Positions 24,014 through 30,911 of a DNA stretch of 47,219 nt are shown one piece after another (positions within the stretch are counted from its first letter, which is position 1; each line of letters opens with the position of its first letter). The DNA comes from a virus. Under the pieces are notes generated by a model, which made no database searches, was not told the DNA's origin, and worked only from the letters and a program-made list of their open reading frames with translations. The stretch covers positions 1 to 47,219 of IMG/VR virus record IMGVR_UViG_3300033144_008054; one strand, given 5' to 3'. A program made the position numbers and the translations under genes.

Positions 24014-24442
24014 GTTTATTTGAAATATAGATATTTTGTTAAATTGTGGGATGCATTATATTAACATGGGGGGTATATTGCTAATTACTACGATATAATG
24101 GAACTTATAGAGGAAATAATGCTATTATCCGCATATTTAAGATAAAATAAGATAAATACAAGAGGAAAGATGCAATTGGTGGGGGATACATAGTAATACA
24201 AAGGAAATAATAGAATGAACTATGGTAACACCCCTATATATTATACTAATAACCCCATTTAACTATTCTAGAACATATATTAGTATTAATATTAGTATTC
24301 ATAAAAGGTAATAAAAGGAAGTTTTTCCTTTTCTTAATATTATTGCTCCTAAAAAAAGCTCTTTAAGAGCTTTTTAGGCATAATATTCTAGTGGAGTTGG
24401 GATTAAGATTAGATATTTGTTAAAGGAAAGGTATAATAGTTA
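24014..24442. other. Intergenic region with hairpins
   Basis: No convincing gene. It contains a hairpin AAAAGGAA/TTCCTTTT (24313-24320 with 24325-24332) and a larger one (24348-24363 with 24365-24378) of terminator type. A TATAAT at 24432-24437 precedes the tRNA-like element; its -35 is weak. Confidence 0.5.
24348..24378. terminator. Bidirectional terminator-type hairpin
   Basis: CCTAAAAA and AAGCTCTT (24348-24363) pair with AAGAGCTT and TTTAGG (24365-24378), with a small bulge of two A. A-rich on one side and T-rich on the other, it can work both ways. It shares the AGAGCTCTT core with the element at 22167. Confidence 0.55.
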
Positions 24443-24507
24443 TGCATGGATATTGAAATAAATTTAAAATGGATTTGGTTTATGCAAGTTAGACTCTTGC
24501 CCATGCA
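24443..24507 (+). ncRNA. tRNA-like element without a D arm
   Basis: A 7-bp acceptor-type stem TGCATGG/CCATGCA (24443-24449, 24501-24507) directly adjoins a perfect T-arm: GCAAG (24484-24488), 7-nt loop TTAGACT, CTTGC (24496-24500). The part between has only 34 bases, too short for D and anticodon arms; one hairpin fits. Loop position 56 is A instead of C, as expected if there is no D-loop partner. TATAAT ends six bases before it. No CCA is encoded. Confidence 0.4.
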
Positions 24508-24543
24508 CTTTGTTTATTATATTAAAAGAAAGGATTTAAAATA

Positions 24544-24867
24544 ATGAGTACTATGGAAGATAGAGGATTAGATTGGGAAATAGAACGATTAAATGATTTT
24601 CATATGCTACAATATTGGGGATTATGTAATTTAAGTAATTTTGAAATAAAGAAAAATAGAGACACTTCTTGGTTTATAACATATGAAAAAAAATATGAAA
24701 TAACAAGAATTGATTTTACTGGGTGTTGTGGTAATGAACCAGATAATGGTTATAATGTTCATTACTGTAATGGTAAGATTAAATCATATGGCTATAAAAA
24801 AATTGGATTTGATATTTTAAAACATTTAGAGTTAAAGAGTAATAATAAAATATTAGAATGGGAATAA
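24544..24867 (+). CDS. Small paralogous protein (WG..W family of this phage)
   Basis: A 107-residue protein, a diverged paralogue of the minus-strand gene at 13590: both have YWG/KWG, a Trp-containing strand, and a nearly matching C-terminus (DILKHLELKSNN.ILEWE against DILTHLGLGNKNVFLDWW). Two adjacent Cys (TGCCGNE) are found only in this copy. Function unknown. Confidence 0.6.
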   Translation: MSTMEDRGLDWEIERLNDFHMLQYWGLCNLSNFEIKKNRDTSWFITYEKKYEITRIDFTGCCGNEPDNGYNVHYCNGKIKSYGYKKIGFDILKHLELKSNNKILEWE

Positions 24868-24877
24868 AGGACAACAA

Positions 24878-25303
24878 ATGATGGTGATGTGTAGATATGA
24901 TGTTAAATATAAAAAATATTATTTTGATTTTTATAATAAAGATAATGATAATGTTTATAGTAATTCAATATATGCGAATGGAGCTATTCTATATGAGAAT
25001 GGTGAGGATGAGGTAATTGATAGAGCAGAGAATACGGAATTTAATTCTATAAAAGATATAGAAATATTTATTAATAGAACTATTATTTTTATTGAGGATA
25101 GATATGAGAGAGTGAGGATAAAAAGAGAAGAGGATAAAGATTTTTTAGAACGAAGGAAGATATTTAGAGCAGATCTAAAAGATACTCCTCCTCCATTACA
25201 AAGAGATAGATTGATACTTGAGAATGCTGTTATGATGAAGACTATTGTCTATTCAAATGATTATATTATTAAATACTTAGCAAAGCACGGGTTTGATAAA
25301 TAA
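24878..25303 (+). CDS. Protein of unknown function, 141 residues
   Basis: It follows AAGGACAACAA. The first half is beta-like and Tyr/Asp/Asn-rich (YDVKYKKYYFDFYNKDNDN), the second half helical and charged (IEDRYERVRIKREEDKDFLERRK). No family is recognised. Confidence 0.55.
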   Translation: MMVMCRYDVKYKKYYFDFYNKDNDNVYSNSIYANGAILYENGEDEVIDRAENTEFNSIKDIEIFINRTIIFIEDRYERVRIKREEDKDFLERRKIFRADLKDTPPPLQRDRLILENAVMMKTIVYSNDYIIKYLAKHGFDK

Positions 25304-25343
25304 AAGTGATTATATTTACTTTTTTTAGATATAGTTGTAGTAT

Positions 25344-25420
25344 ATAAGGGAATGGAAAACTACTAATTATAAGCTACCTGCTTATCCTTTTTGTTTTATT
25401 TTTAACTACCATTCCCTTAT
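25344..25420 (+). terminator. Nested inverted repeats, terminator-like
   Basis: ATAAGGGAATGG (25344-25355) is the exact complement of 25409-25420. Inside lies the hairpin ATAAGC-tacct-GCTTAT (25369-25385), followed by a T-rich run, a good intrinsic terminator for the gene before it. The outer pair encloses the T-run, so pairing of the outer arms could compete with or support termination. Confidence 0.5.
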
Positions 25421-25433
25421 TTTTAGGACTAAT

Positions 25434-26018
25434 ATGAAATTTATAACATACGACCCTGGAAGTAGAATTCAAACTAATTTAAAAGCATATCAACCTCTAA
25501 CGGAAGGGTTTTTAGATAAACTAAATAGCAATCCTATACAAAGACCCGCTGTTATACCTAATAAGATATTTGGAAGACCGATAATGCCTTTGATGAGTGG
25601 TAAAGAGGATATTAGTAAGCAAGAATTATTTGTTGTAGGAACTAAAAACTTTCTTGCTAGAAAGGATGTACCACCAGCGACATGGGGATTTTTACCACCC
25701 TTATTTGATAAAACACCTATTAAGATAAAATCATATAATGAAAGGGATAGAGAGAACTTTAGAACAGGGAGAGGCACTGATGCGGTATCTATCTTAAAAG
25801 AGAGATGTAGAGATAGAAAAGAGCTAAGAAAAATGGCACGACAAGAGATAAGATGTGATGAGGATAGGAATAGTAAAGAGAAGGTACAATCAAGAGTGAG
25901 TGAATTATTTAATAGCCCTCTTGCTTGTGTAATGCCTAGTGATTTAATTTATCATAGTAATGGAAGAATAGAAAAGAGAGATGAATTAGATGGGCAGAAA
26001 AATGGCAGTACAGATTGA
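25434..26018 (+). CDS. Protein of unknown function, 194 residues
   Basis: A 194-residue protein with Pro-rich N-terminal half (KAYQPLTEGF, RPAVIPNKIFGRPIMPLM, DVPPATWGFLPPLF) and a basic, helical second half (ERCRDRKELRKMARQEIRCDED). Its composition is less AT-rich than that of its neighbours. It stands alone behind the nested inverted repeat. No family is recognised. Confidence 0.5.
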   Translation: MKFITYDPGSRIQTNLKAYQPLTEGFLDKLNSNPIQRPAVIPNKIFGRPIMPLMSGKEDISKQELFVVGTKNFLARKDVPPATWGFLPPLFDKTPIKIKSYNERDRENFRTGRGTDAVSILKERCRDRKELRKMARQEIRCDEDRNSKEKVQSRVSELFNSPLACVMPSDLIYHSNGRIEKRDELDGQKNGSTD

Positions 26019-26056
26019 GCGATGGAAAATGGTCTCAGAAGAATGGCAGTACAGAT
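26001..26056 (+). repeat. 15-bp direct repeat AATGGCAGTACAGAT, two copies
   Basis: Copies at 26001-26015 and 26042-26056, 41 bases apart; the first lies in the end of the 25434 gene. The spacing is not a multiple of three, so it may mark a small duplication that cut off the frame. Confidence 0.55.
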
Positions 26057-26284
26057 GGGATACCATATACAATAATATTAGATGATAGCCATCTTTAATT
26101 TATTGTAAAAAGATATCAAATAAACAATTTATAAATTATAAATCCTATTCATTATATAATATTTAATTAGTATAAATATTTTATTTTATGAGTTAATATA
26201 AGATTATAATCTCAATATAAATAGATTTTAAACTTCAGATATAAAAACTAAATTATATATAATATAAGAATTTTGCAGTATTAT
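26019..26284. other. AT-rich intergenic stretch
   Basis: No gene seen. A weak hairpin AGATG-atagc-CATCT is at 26080-26094; the rest is very AT-rich and leads into the iteron-like array. Confidence 0.5.
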
Positions 26285-26382
26285 TTCACATTATTTTCAC
26301 ATTGTAATTTTGTAATGTGAATATAAGTGTGCACTAATGTGAAAGTGTGAACTTTAAACTTTAGTCAATGTGAATATGTGAA
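26285..26382. repeat. Iteron-like array of TTCACATT/AATGTGAA
   Basis: Seven copies in 98 bp: TTCACATT at 26285 and 26296; AATGTGAA at 26314, 26336 and 26367; one-base variants at 26344 (AGTGTGAA) and 26375 (TATGTGAA). Two pairs abut with no gap (26336/26344 and 26367/26375); the first two point the other way. In an AT-rich non-coding stretch this resembles an initiator-binding origin array. Confidence 0.6.
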
Positions 26383-26519
26383 TATAATATACCTCCTATA
26401 ACTTAAACCAATCTTAAAGTTTTAATCTAATATATATCCTCTAAAATTTAGATATTATGCCTCATAATCCAATATATCATAAAATAGTAAATATTTTACT
26501 CTTTTTTAGCTCTTTTTAA

Positions 26520-26574
26520 TAGTAATCTAATAGTATCTTAGTAGTATCTTAATAGTAATATAATAGTAAAGTAC
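26520..26574 (+). repeat. Five tandem 11-bp repeats (TAGTAnnnTAA)
   Basis: TAGTAATCTAA, TAGTATCTTAG, TAGTATCTTAA, TAGTAATATAA and TAGTAAAGTAC follow each other without gaps. One further 11-bp step leads to the -35 at 26586. The same family lies at the divergent early promoters. Confidence 0.75.
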
Positions 26575-26585
26575 TATAAAATTAC

Positions 26586-26614
26586 TTGACTCGTTGTTTT
26601 TGTTTAGCTAAGAT
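26586..26614 (+). promoter_or_regulatory. Promoter (TTGACT-17-TAAGAT)
   Basis: TTGACT at 26586-26591 and TAAGAT at 26609-26614. The leader then carries an 18-base string (26619-26636) found again at 27927-27944 at the same distance from the second promoter. Confidence 0.7.
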
Positions 26615-26650
26615 ATAAGTAGTTAAAAATAGAAAATAAAGGATTAGGAA

Positions 26651-26911
26651 ATGACAAAAAAACAATTTAAGAAAGAGTATGAAGAAGCACAGGTAAAAGG
26701 TTTTGAGGATCTAAAATCTTTTATAAAAGAAAATATATCAGTCTATAATTCAGTCTATAATAATGTTATAGTAAGATGTGATACTGATACAGATATGTTT
26801 ATATCTAATAATAAAGATATATTAGTTATAAGAATTAATACTGCTAAACTAGTAAAAATACATAAACAACTTACAATAGATGAAGTATATGACTTCATAT
26901 GTAATGAGTAA
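26651..26911 (+). CDS. Protein of unknown function, 86 residues
   Basis: It follows the box AAGGATTAG (26639-26647). The N-terminus MTKKQFKKEYEEA resembles the 12799 gene (MNKEQFKQEYED). The rest is beta-like with a helical end. No function is recognised. Confidence 0.6.
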   Translation: MTKKQFKKEYEEAQVKGFEDLKSFIKENISVYNSVYNNVIVRCDTDTDMFISNNKDILVIRINTAKLVKIHKQLTIDEVYDFICNE

Positions 26912-26927
26912 AAACAAAGGATTAGTT

Positions 26928-27236
26928 ATGACTTCTAAAGAGTTAGAAAAGGTAGTTAATGATGTTATCAATGAGGATTCTTTAGCCGCTCTTAATAAAG
27001 AGTTAGATTATCAAAACAAAAGAGTTATTAAGATTAACAAAATGCTAGGGGATATCAAAAGAGTAATTTTTTTAATTAATAATAAAGCTATTTATACTAA
27101 AGTCATTATGAGTAAAAATAAGGTAGCTATTGATACCTTTAAGAATTTAAAAGCTACCCGTGATAGATATATTAAAGAGTTAGAAATAGCTAAAGTTAAG
27201 ATTAAAGAGTTAAACAAAATATTAAGAAAGGGTTAG
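26928..27236 (+). CDS. Helical protein of unknown function, 102 residues
   Basis: The start is the ATG at 26928, three bases after AAGGATTAG (26917-26925); a frame open from 26880 would overlap the gene before. Long helices with many Lys (LNKELDYQNKRVIKINKMLGD, then RDRYIKELEIAKVKIKELN) suggest a coiled coil. Confidence 0.6.
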   Translation: MTSKELEKVVNDVINEDSLAALNKELDYQNKRVIKINKMLGDIKRVIFLINNKAIYTKVIMSKNKVAIDTFKNLKATRDRYIKELEIAKVKIKELNKILRKG

Positions 27237-27238
27237 AA

Positions 27239-27610
27239 ATGGAATATAAAGACTTTGAAAATTATCATTCAGATACTATTAAAAGTATAAATATTAATAC
27301 TAAAAAACTAAGGGATACTGATTTCCAATCAGAATATGATAAGCTATATAAAGTAATAGTTAAAGAGTGTAGCAAGATAGCTATTTGGTTTGCAAATAAA
27401 AAAAGTGTTAAGGTTATATCAAAAACTGAAAATACTCTTAAGCTAACTATTCATAAAGCCTATGATAAAGATAAGTTTTGGTTTGATAAAATGTTAATAA
27501 TAGGACTAAAGAAGTGGAAGTTTAAAGTTACGACCAGTGTATTTACATATGAAATAGGAACTTCATCTATGAAATCTTATATTAAAAATTTTGTAGATTG
27601 TATAAAATAG
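27239..27610 (+). CDS. Protein of unknown function, 123 residues
   Basis: It begins two bases after the previous stop, behind AAAGGGTTAGAA. The N-terminus MEYKDFENYHS belongs to the loose Lys-Asp/Glu-aromatic group of small proteins here. The centre is beta-rich (KVISKTENTLKLTIHKAYD). Function unknown. Confidence 0.55.
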   Translation: MEYKDFENYHSDTIKSININTKKLRDTDFQSEYDKLYKVIVKECSKIAIWFANKKSVKVISKTENTLKLTIHKAYDKDKFWFDKMLIIGLKKWKFKVTTSVFTYEIGTSSMKSYIKNFVDCIK

Positions 27611-27893
27611 GGTATTCTTTAGATAATACAGGGGGCATGATCCCCCTGCTTATATTAGTTTATATTCTTAAGTTTAAAAGTTTGATTTTGTACTTCATTA
27701 TCAAAATTGATATATCTATTTATTGGTGGGGCATACAGAGATATCTATCAGTTAACATAATGTATATTCTCAAGAAAGTAGTTATTCTATATATTGCCCT
27801 ACTGCTGGGGCATACAGGCTAAAAATAGCCTTTAAAAATTAGCTATATATTAGCTAAAATATCTATTTTATAAGCTCTTATCTTAAAATAAGC
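27611..27893. other. Intergenic region with terminators and TGGGGCATACAG repeats
   Basis: No supported gene. It holds a GC hairpin CAGGGGG/CCCCCTG (27629-27635, 27642-27648), two copies of TGGGGCATACAG (27727-27738, 27806-27817; a third at 28616), and the hairpin GGCTA/TAGCC with T-run at about 27816-27833. Confidence 0.6.
27629..27648 (+). terminator. GC-rich hairpin terminator
   Basis: CAGGGGG and CCCCCTG form a perfect 7-bp stem with a 6-nt loop (CATGAT), 19 bases after the 27239 gene. The T-run after it is weak. Confidence 0.6.
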
Positions 27894-27922
27894 TTGACTT
27901 GTTAACTTAAATTTGTTAATAT
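27894..27922 (+). promoter_or_regulatory. Promoter (TTGACT-17-TAATAT)
   Basis: TTGACT at 27894-27899 and TAATAT at 27917-27922. The leader string GTAGTTAAAAATAGAAAA (27927-27944) is the same as at 26619-26636. It lacks the upstream 11-bp array. Confidence 0.7.
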
Positions 27923-27957
27923 ATAGGTAGTTAAAAATAGAAAAGAAAGGATTTAGA

Positions 27958-28257
27958 ATGATGAATTTAAAAGAATTTATAGATTATTTAAAAGCAGCTG
28001 CTAAAATAGAAAAGTTAGATTTGTATTTATCTAAAATACTATTAGATAAAGAGTGGGATGGATCTGGAGACACTACTGGGGACTTTGTTAAGGGGTGTGA
28101 TACTATAACATTAACAAAGACTAGACACTTAAGTGACGCAGGGTATTTCTATTTTGGAACCAAAATAGAGCTAAAAACAAAATATAAAGATATAGAGATT
28201 GTAGGTAGGGATGATGTCCAGACTCTTTATGATACTATCTATATAAATAAGGATTAG
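27958..28257 (+). CDS. Protein of unknown function, 99 residues
   Basis: A 99-residue protein, with ATGATG start behind GAAAGGATTTAGA. The middle has GDTTGDFVKGCDTITLTKT and is beta-like. Its last codons AAG GAT TAG are also the start box of the next gene, an exact stop-start coupling. No family is recognised. Confidence 0.6.
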   Translation: MMNLKEFIDYLKAAAKIEKLDLYLSKILLDKEWDGSGDTTGDFVKGCDTITLTKTRHLSDAGYFYFGTKIELKTKYKDIEIVGRDDVQTLYDTIYINKD

Positions 28258-28259
28258 GA

Positions 28260-28592
28260 ATGAATGATTATACAAAAACTATTAAAAATATATATAATAG
28301 TTTAAAAGTAGATTATCAAAAAGCTTATAAAGAAGGTACTCTTAAAAACTTCTTTTTAGATAATACTAAAGATTATCATATAGTGTTTCATAAAACTAAT
28401 GAAATGTTAGATATTATAAGAGTAGACGGATCTAGGTTTACTTATCTTATAAAACAAAATATTATTATCATAGATAATGATTTTAGCTACCCAGTAGGTA
28501 AAGATACTATTAAAGAACGGGTTATTATAGAATTTTTTAATAAAGAGCTAGACTGCATACATAGATTTAATAGCCTTAGCAAACTTAAGTAG
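28260..28592 (+). CDS. Protein of unknown function, 110 residues
   Basis: It starts two bases after the previous stop, using the AAGGATTAG box at 28249-28257. It has helical ends and a beta-like middle (DYHIVFHKTNEMLDIIRVDG). Function unknown. It is the last gene before the convergent boundary. Confidence 0.55.
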   Translation: MNDYTKTIKNIYNSLKVDYQKAYKEGTLKNFFLDNTKDYHIVFHKTNEMLDIIRVDGSRFTYLIKQNIIIIDNDFSYPVGKDTIKERVIIEFFNKELDCIHRFNSLSKLK

Positions 28593-28613
28593 TAGCTAAA
28601 TAAACACCGCAAC

Positions 28614-28646
28614 GGTGGGGCATACAGGAGGGTTGAAAAGCCCACC
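28614..28646 (+). terminator. Hairpin GGTGGG/CCCACC at the convergent boundary
   Basis: GGTGGG (28614-28619) pairs with CCCACC (28641-28646), and a T5 run comes about ten bases later. It overlaps the third TGGGGCATACAG copy and lies after the last gene of the rightward group. Confidence 0.5.
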
Positions 28647-28757
28647 TGCCCGCTGTTTTTGGGATGGAATGATTTCTATATATGGGGGTGGGAAAATAAA
28701 GCATACACCTACACAATTTTTTTAAAATACACCATACCAAACCTAAGCAAAGTCCTA

Positions 28758-28882
28758 CTACTTTACTACTACTTTACTATATATATCAATATAGAAAATC
28801 AATTAAATTTTTGCCAATATTTTTTTAAAAATCATTAAATATAAATAATGTACTTTACTACCACTTTACTACCACTATTTAT
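28758..28882 (-). repeat. 11-bp repeats in reverse orientation (two clusters)
   Basis: CTACTTTACTA at 28758-28768 and 28769-28779 (on the minus strand TAGTAAAGTAG twice), then GTACTTTACTA (28850-28860), CCACTTTACTA (28861-28871) and CCACTATTTAT (28872-28882). They belong to the 11-bp family of the early promoters. The second cluster overlaps the end of the MuF-like gene. Confidence 0.7.
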
Positions 28883-29663
28883 TTTTAGGAACAATGCCAT
28901 TATTCCAGCATCTACAACCATAAGGGAAGCCAGGTTCCTCATAAGTTTTAGTATCGCTATTATATAGTCCTAAACCTATTTTATACTTTTTATTATTAAA
29001 TCTTAAATGAGCCGGCCTTGTCTTGCTATCTATATGTGATTTCCACACAGCATATTTTATACCAGCTCCTATAAGTCTCTCTTTATTAAAGAATGCATAA
29101 GTATTCTCTATCTCATTATTTACTATAAATTTAGCTCTTCGGGAGGTTTTGCCTGTCAATTTTGCAACTTCTTTAACTAATTGACTTCTATTATATCCTT
29201 TAGTAATAGAATCGGTAAATAGTTTTTTTAATCTATTAGCATTATCCTCATTAATATTTGTAACCAAATCAATATTCTCAGATATTTTAAGCTTAATAGC
29301 CTGTTGGCTATCTATAAAATCATATTTTCTTGTCTCTCCTGTTGCATTTGTATATCTTTTTTTAAATATTCTTAAATGAGAACTGCTTATTTTATTAAAT
29401 AAAGATTTTAGATAATTATTAACAAATCGGGAAGAATATCTATTATCAGTCTTATTTCTTAATTTATCAAAATATTTACCCAACATCTCGTCTAACATTC
29501 CATAATTTTTCTTACCCTCTTTAAATATACCAGCTTTTAAGAATGCTGGAATTAAAACTGTCTTTATATAATCTTCTGTAAGTTTATTATTAAAGTTTAA
29601 AAAGTTAAAATATGAAACTTTATCACTATCGGGAGGATTTTGCCCTTTAATCTCTTGAGCCAT
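28875..29663 (-). CDS. MuF-like head morphogenesis / minor head protein
   Basis: A protein of 262 residues from the ATG at 29663 (a frame open to 29702 overlaps the portal more and has no SD). The C-terminal part holds the Phage_Mu_F signature: RAKFIVNNEIENTYAFFNKER, later YAVWKSHIDSKTRPAH, then GFPYGCRCW. Mu F/SPP1 gp7-type proteins enter the prohead with the portal and take part in DNA packaging or ejection. It lies right after the portal gene, as in most phages. Last gene of the leftward packaging operon. Confidence 0.85.
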   Translation of the reverse strand: MAQEIKGQNPPDSDKVSYFNFLNFNNKLTEDYIKTVLIPAFLKAGIFKEGKKNYGMLDEMLGKYFDKLRNKTDNRYSSRFVNNYLKSLFNKISSSHLRIFKKRYTNATGETRKYDFIDSQQAIKLKISENIDLVTNINEDNANRLKKLFTDSITKGYNRSQLVKEVAKLTGKTSRRAKFIVNNEIENTYAFFNKERLIGAGIKYAVWKSHIDSKTRPAHLRFNNKKYKIGLGLYNSDTKTYEEPGFPYGCRCWNNGIVPKNK

Positions 29664-30909
29664 CGTCTTCTTCTGTTTCATTATAATCTTGCATATTACC
29701 AATATATTTTTTCATATTTTGCGAAGATATGATTTCATTTTTTACCAAATAATCGGCAATTGCTTCTTCAGGGAATCCCAAATCTCTCATTGATAGTGCA
29801 TTATTTAAAAATCCAGAGTCTATACCACTCTGTGAGGCCTGCTTAAAAGTAAAAGCTGGTTTAACTTTTATTTCATATTTAAAATTATTTTTAGGAAAAT
29901 AATATTCGCATAGTAGAGGAAGTAGTATTTCCAGAGCAGGTAAGTAGTTATGTTTTTGATATCTCTCAACCAGATCTGCGAACATTTCTAAATCATTTGA
30001 TCCCTCGTTCATAGCATTATTTACAGTTCCTAAAAATATACTCTGCGGGATACCTGTAGCTCCTGCAACTCTTTTAAGCATATCACTCATAAGTTGGCTT
30101 AGACCGCTAAATGTAGCACTAAGATTAGATACATCATCCTCTAAATCCATAACATAAGCTCTAAACAAACTTTTAAAATCTTGTGCTACTGCAACTTGAT
30201 TAGCAATCTGGTCTTCTTGGTCACTATTTACAAGATTTTTATAATCTTTGAATTTAAAGACATCAATACTTCCTTTATATACAAGATTGACAACAGCTTC
30301 TAATAAAACGCTGTCTTCAACGATAGCATTTATAATTTGCTGGAATATGCTCATTCCAACATATTTAAATGTAGCTGATAATCTTTTAGGAAGCTCAACC
30401 CCTTTAAATATAAGACATCTCGTTGGATTGATTGTATTACCAAGCAAGGAATAAAATAGTGGTTCATAATAAGTAGATGAAGTTGGAATTGTGTCTGGAA
30501 TTGCATTCCAAAATGTCCAATCATAGTAGTTAAAACTTAATTTACCAACTATCCTATCAAATCTTGTTATTTGATTTATATTTTGGTCGGACATCCATAG
30601 CATGGACCCTCCATATATAGCACTATCCCTCATACAGCTTTTAATCTTATAATCTAATCTATGCTCTTTAAATTTTTCAAGTATGAACTCACTCTTTTGG
30701 TCTTCATTTATTATTTTAAAATCAAAACCATTCTTTAAACAACTAAATATAGGTTTGTTCACAACATTTTTAGCCACCCAATTGTGCATGTATAAAATCT
30801 CATTTTGGTGGTCTGTAAGTATAGGAACATCACTATCATTTATATCTACTTGAGTTAATATATTTCGCTGGTTATTCTCTATTCCGCCTATTTTAACAAT
30901 ATTACCCAT
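29647..30909 (-). CDS. Portal protein (DUF1073 type)
   Basis: A 420-residue protein. It shows the portal pattern of the DUF1073/phage Gp6-like group: NWVAKNVVNKPIF near the start, a CMRDSAIYGGSMLW element (~92-105), and AGATGIPQSIFLG followed by NAMNEGSNDLEMF (~288-315). Portals form the 12-fold ring through which terminase pumps DNA. It sits between TerL and the MuF-like gene. Confidence 0.85.
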   Translation of the reverse strand: MGNIVKIGGIENNQRNILTQVDINDSDVPILTDHQNEILYMHNWVAKNVVNKPIFSCLKNGFDFKIINEDQKSEFILEKFKEHRLDYKIKSCMRDSAIYGGSMLWMSDQNINQITRFDRIVGKLSFNYYDWTFWNAIPDTIPTSSTYYEPLFYSLLGNTINPTRCLIFKGVELPKRLSATFKYVGMSIFQQIINAIVEDSVLLEAVVNLVYKGSIDVFKFKDYKNLVNSDQEDQIANQVAVAQDFKSLFRAYVMDLEDDVSNLSATFSGLSQLMSDMLKRVAGATGIPQSIFLGTVNNAMNEGSNDLEMFADLVERYQKHNYLPALEILLPLLCEYYFPKNNFKYEIKVKPAFTFKQASQSGIDSGFLNNALSMRDLGFPEEAIADYLVKNEIISSQNMKKYIGNMQDYNETEEDDGSRD

Positions 30910-30911
30910 TT

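Larger units (their letters stand above)
27727..28627 (+). repeat. Three dispersed copies of TGGGGCATACAG
   Basis: Exact 12-bp copies at 27727-27738, 27806-27817 and 28616-28627, all on the plus strand in non-coding DNA after genes. They are GC-rich against the local background. Each lies near a hairpin. Confidence 0.65.

Noticed and set aside
24443-24507. A normal tRNA gene
   Set aside because: The space between acceptor and T-arm is too short, position 33 of the best anticodon loop is not T, and there is no D arm. Kept as tRNA-like only.
27598-27822. 74-residue hydrophobic frame
   Set aside because: It starts at TTG inside the previous gene, has no SD, and runs through a terminator hairpin and two TGGGGCATACAG repeats.
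18779-28882. CRISPR array from the regular repeats
   Set aside because: The units are 8-12 bp without unique spacers of constant length; they fit operator or iteron sites.
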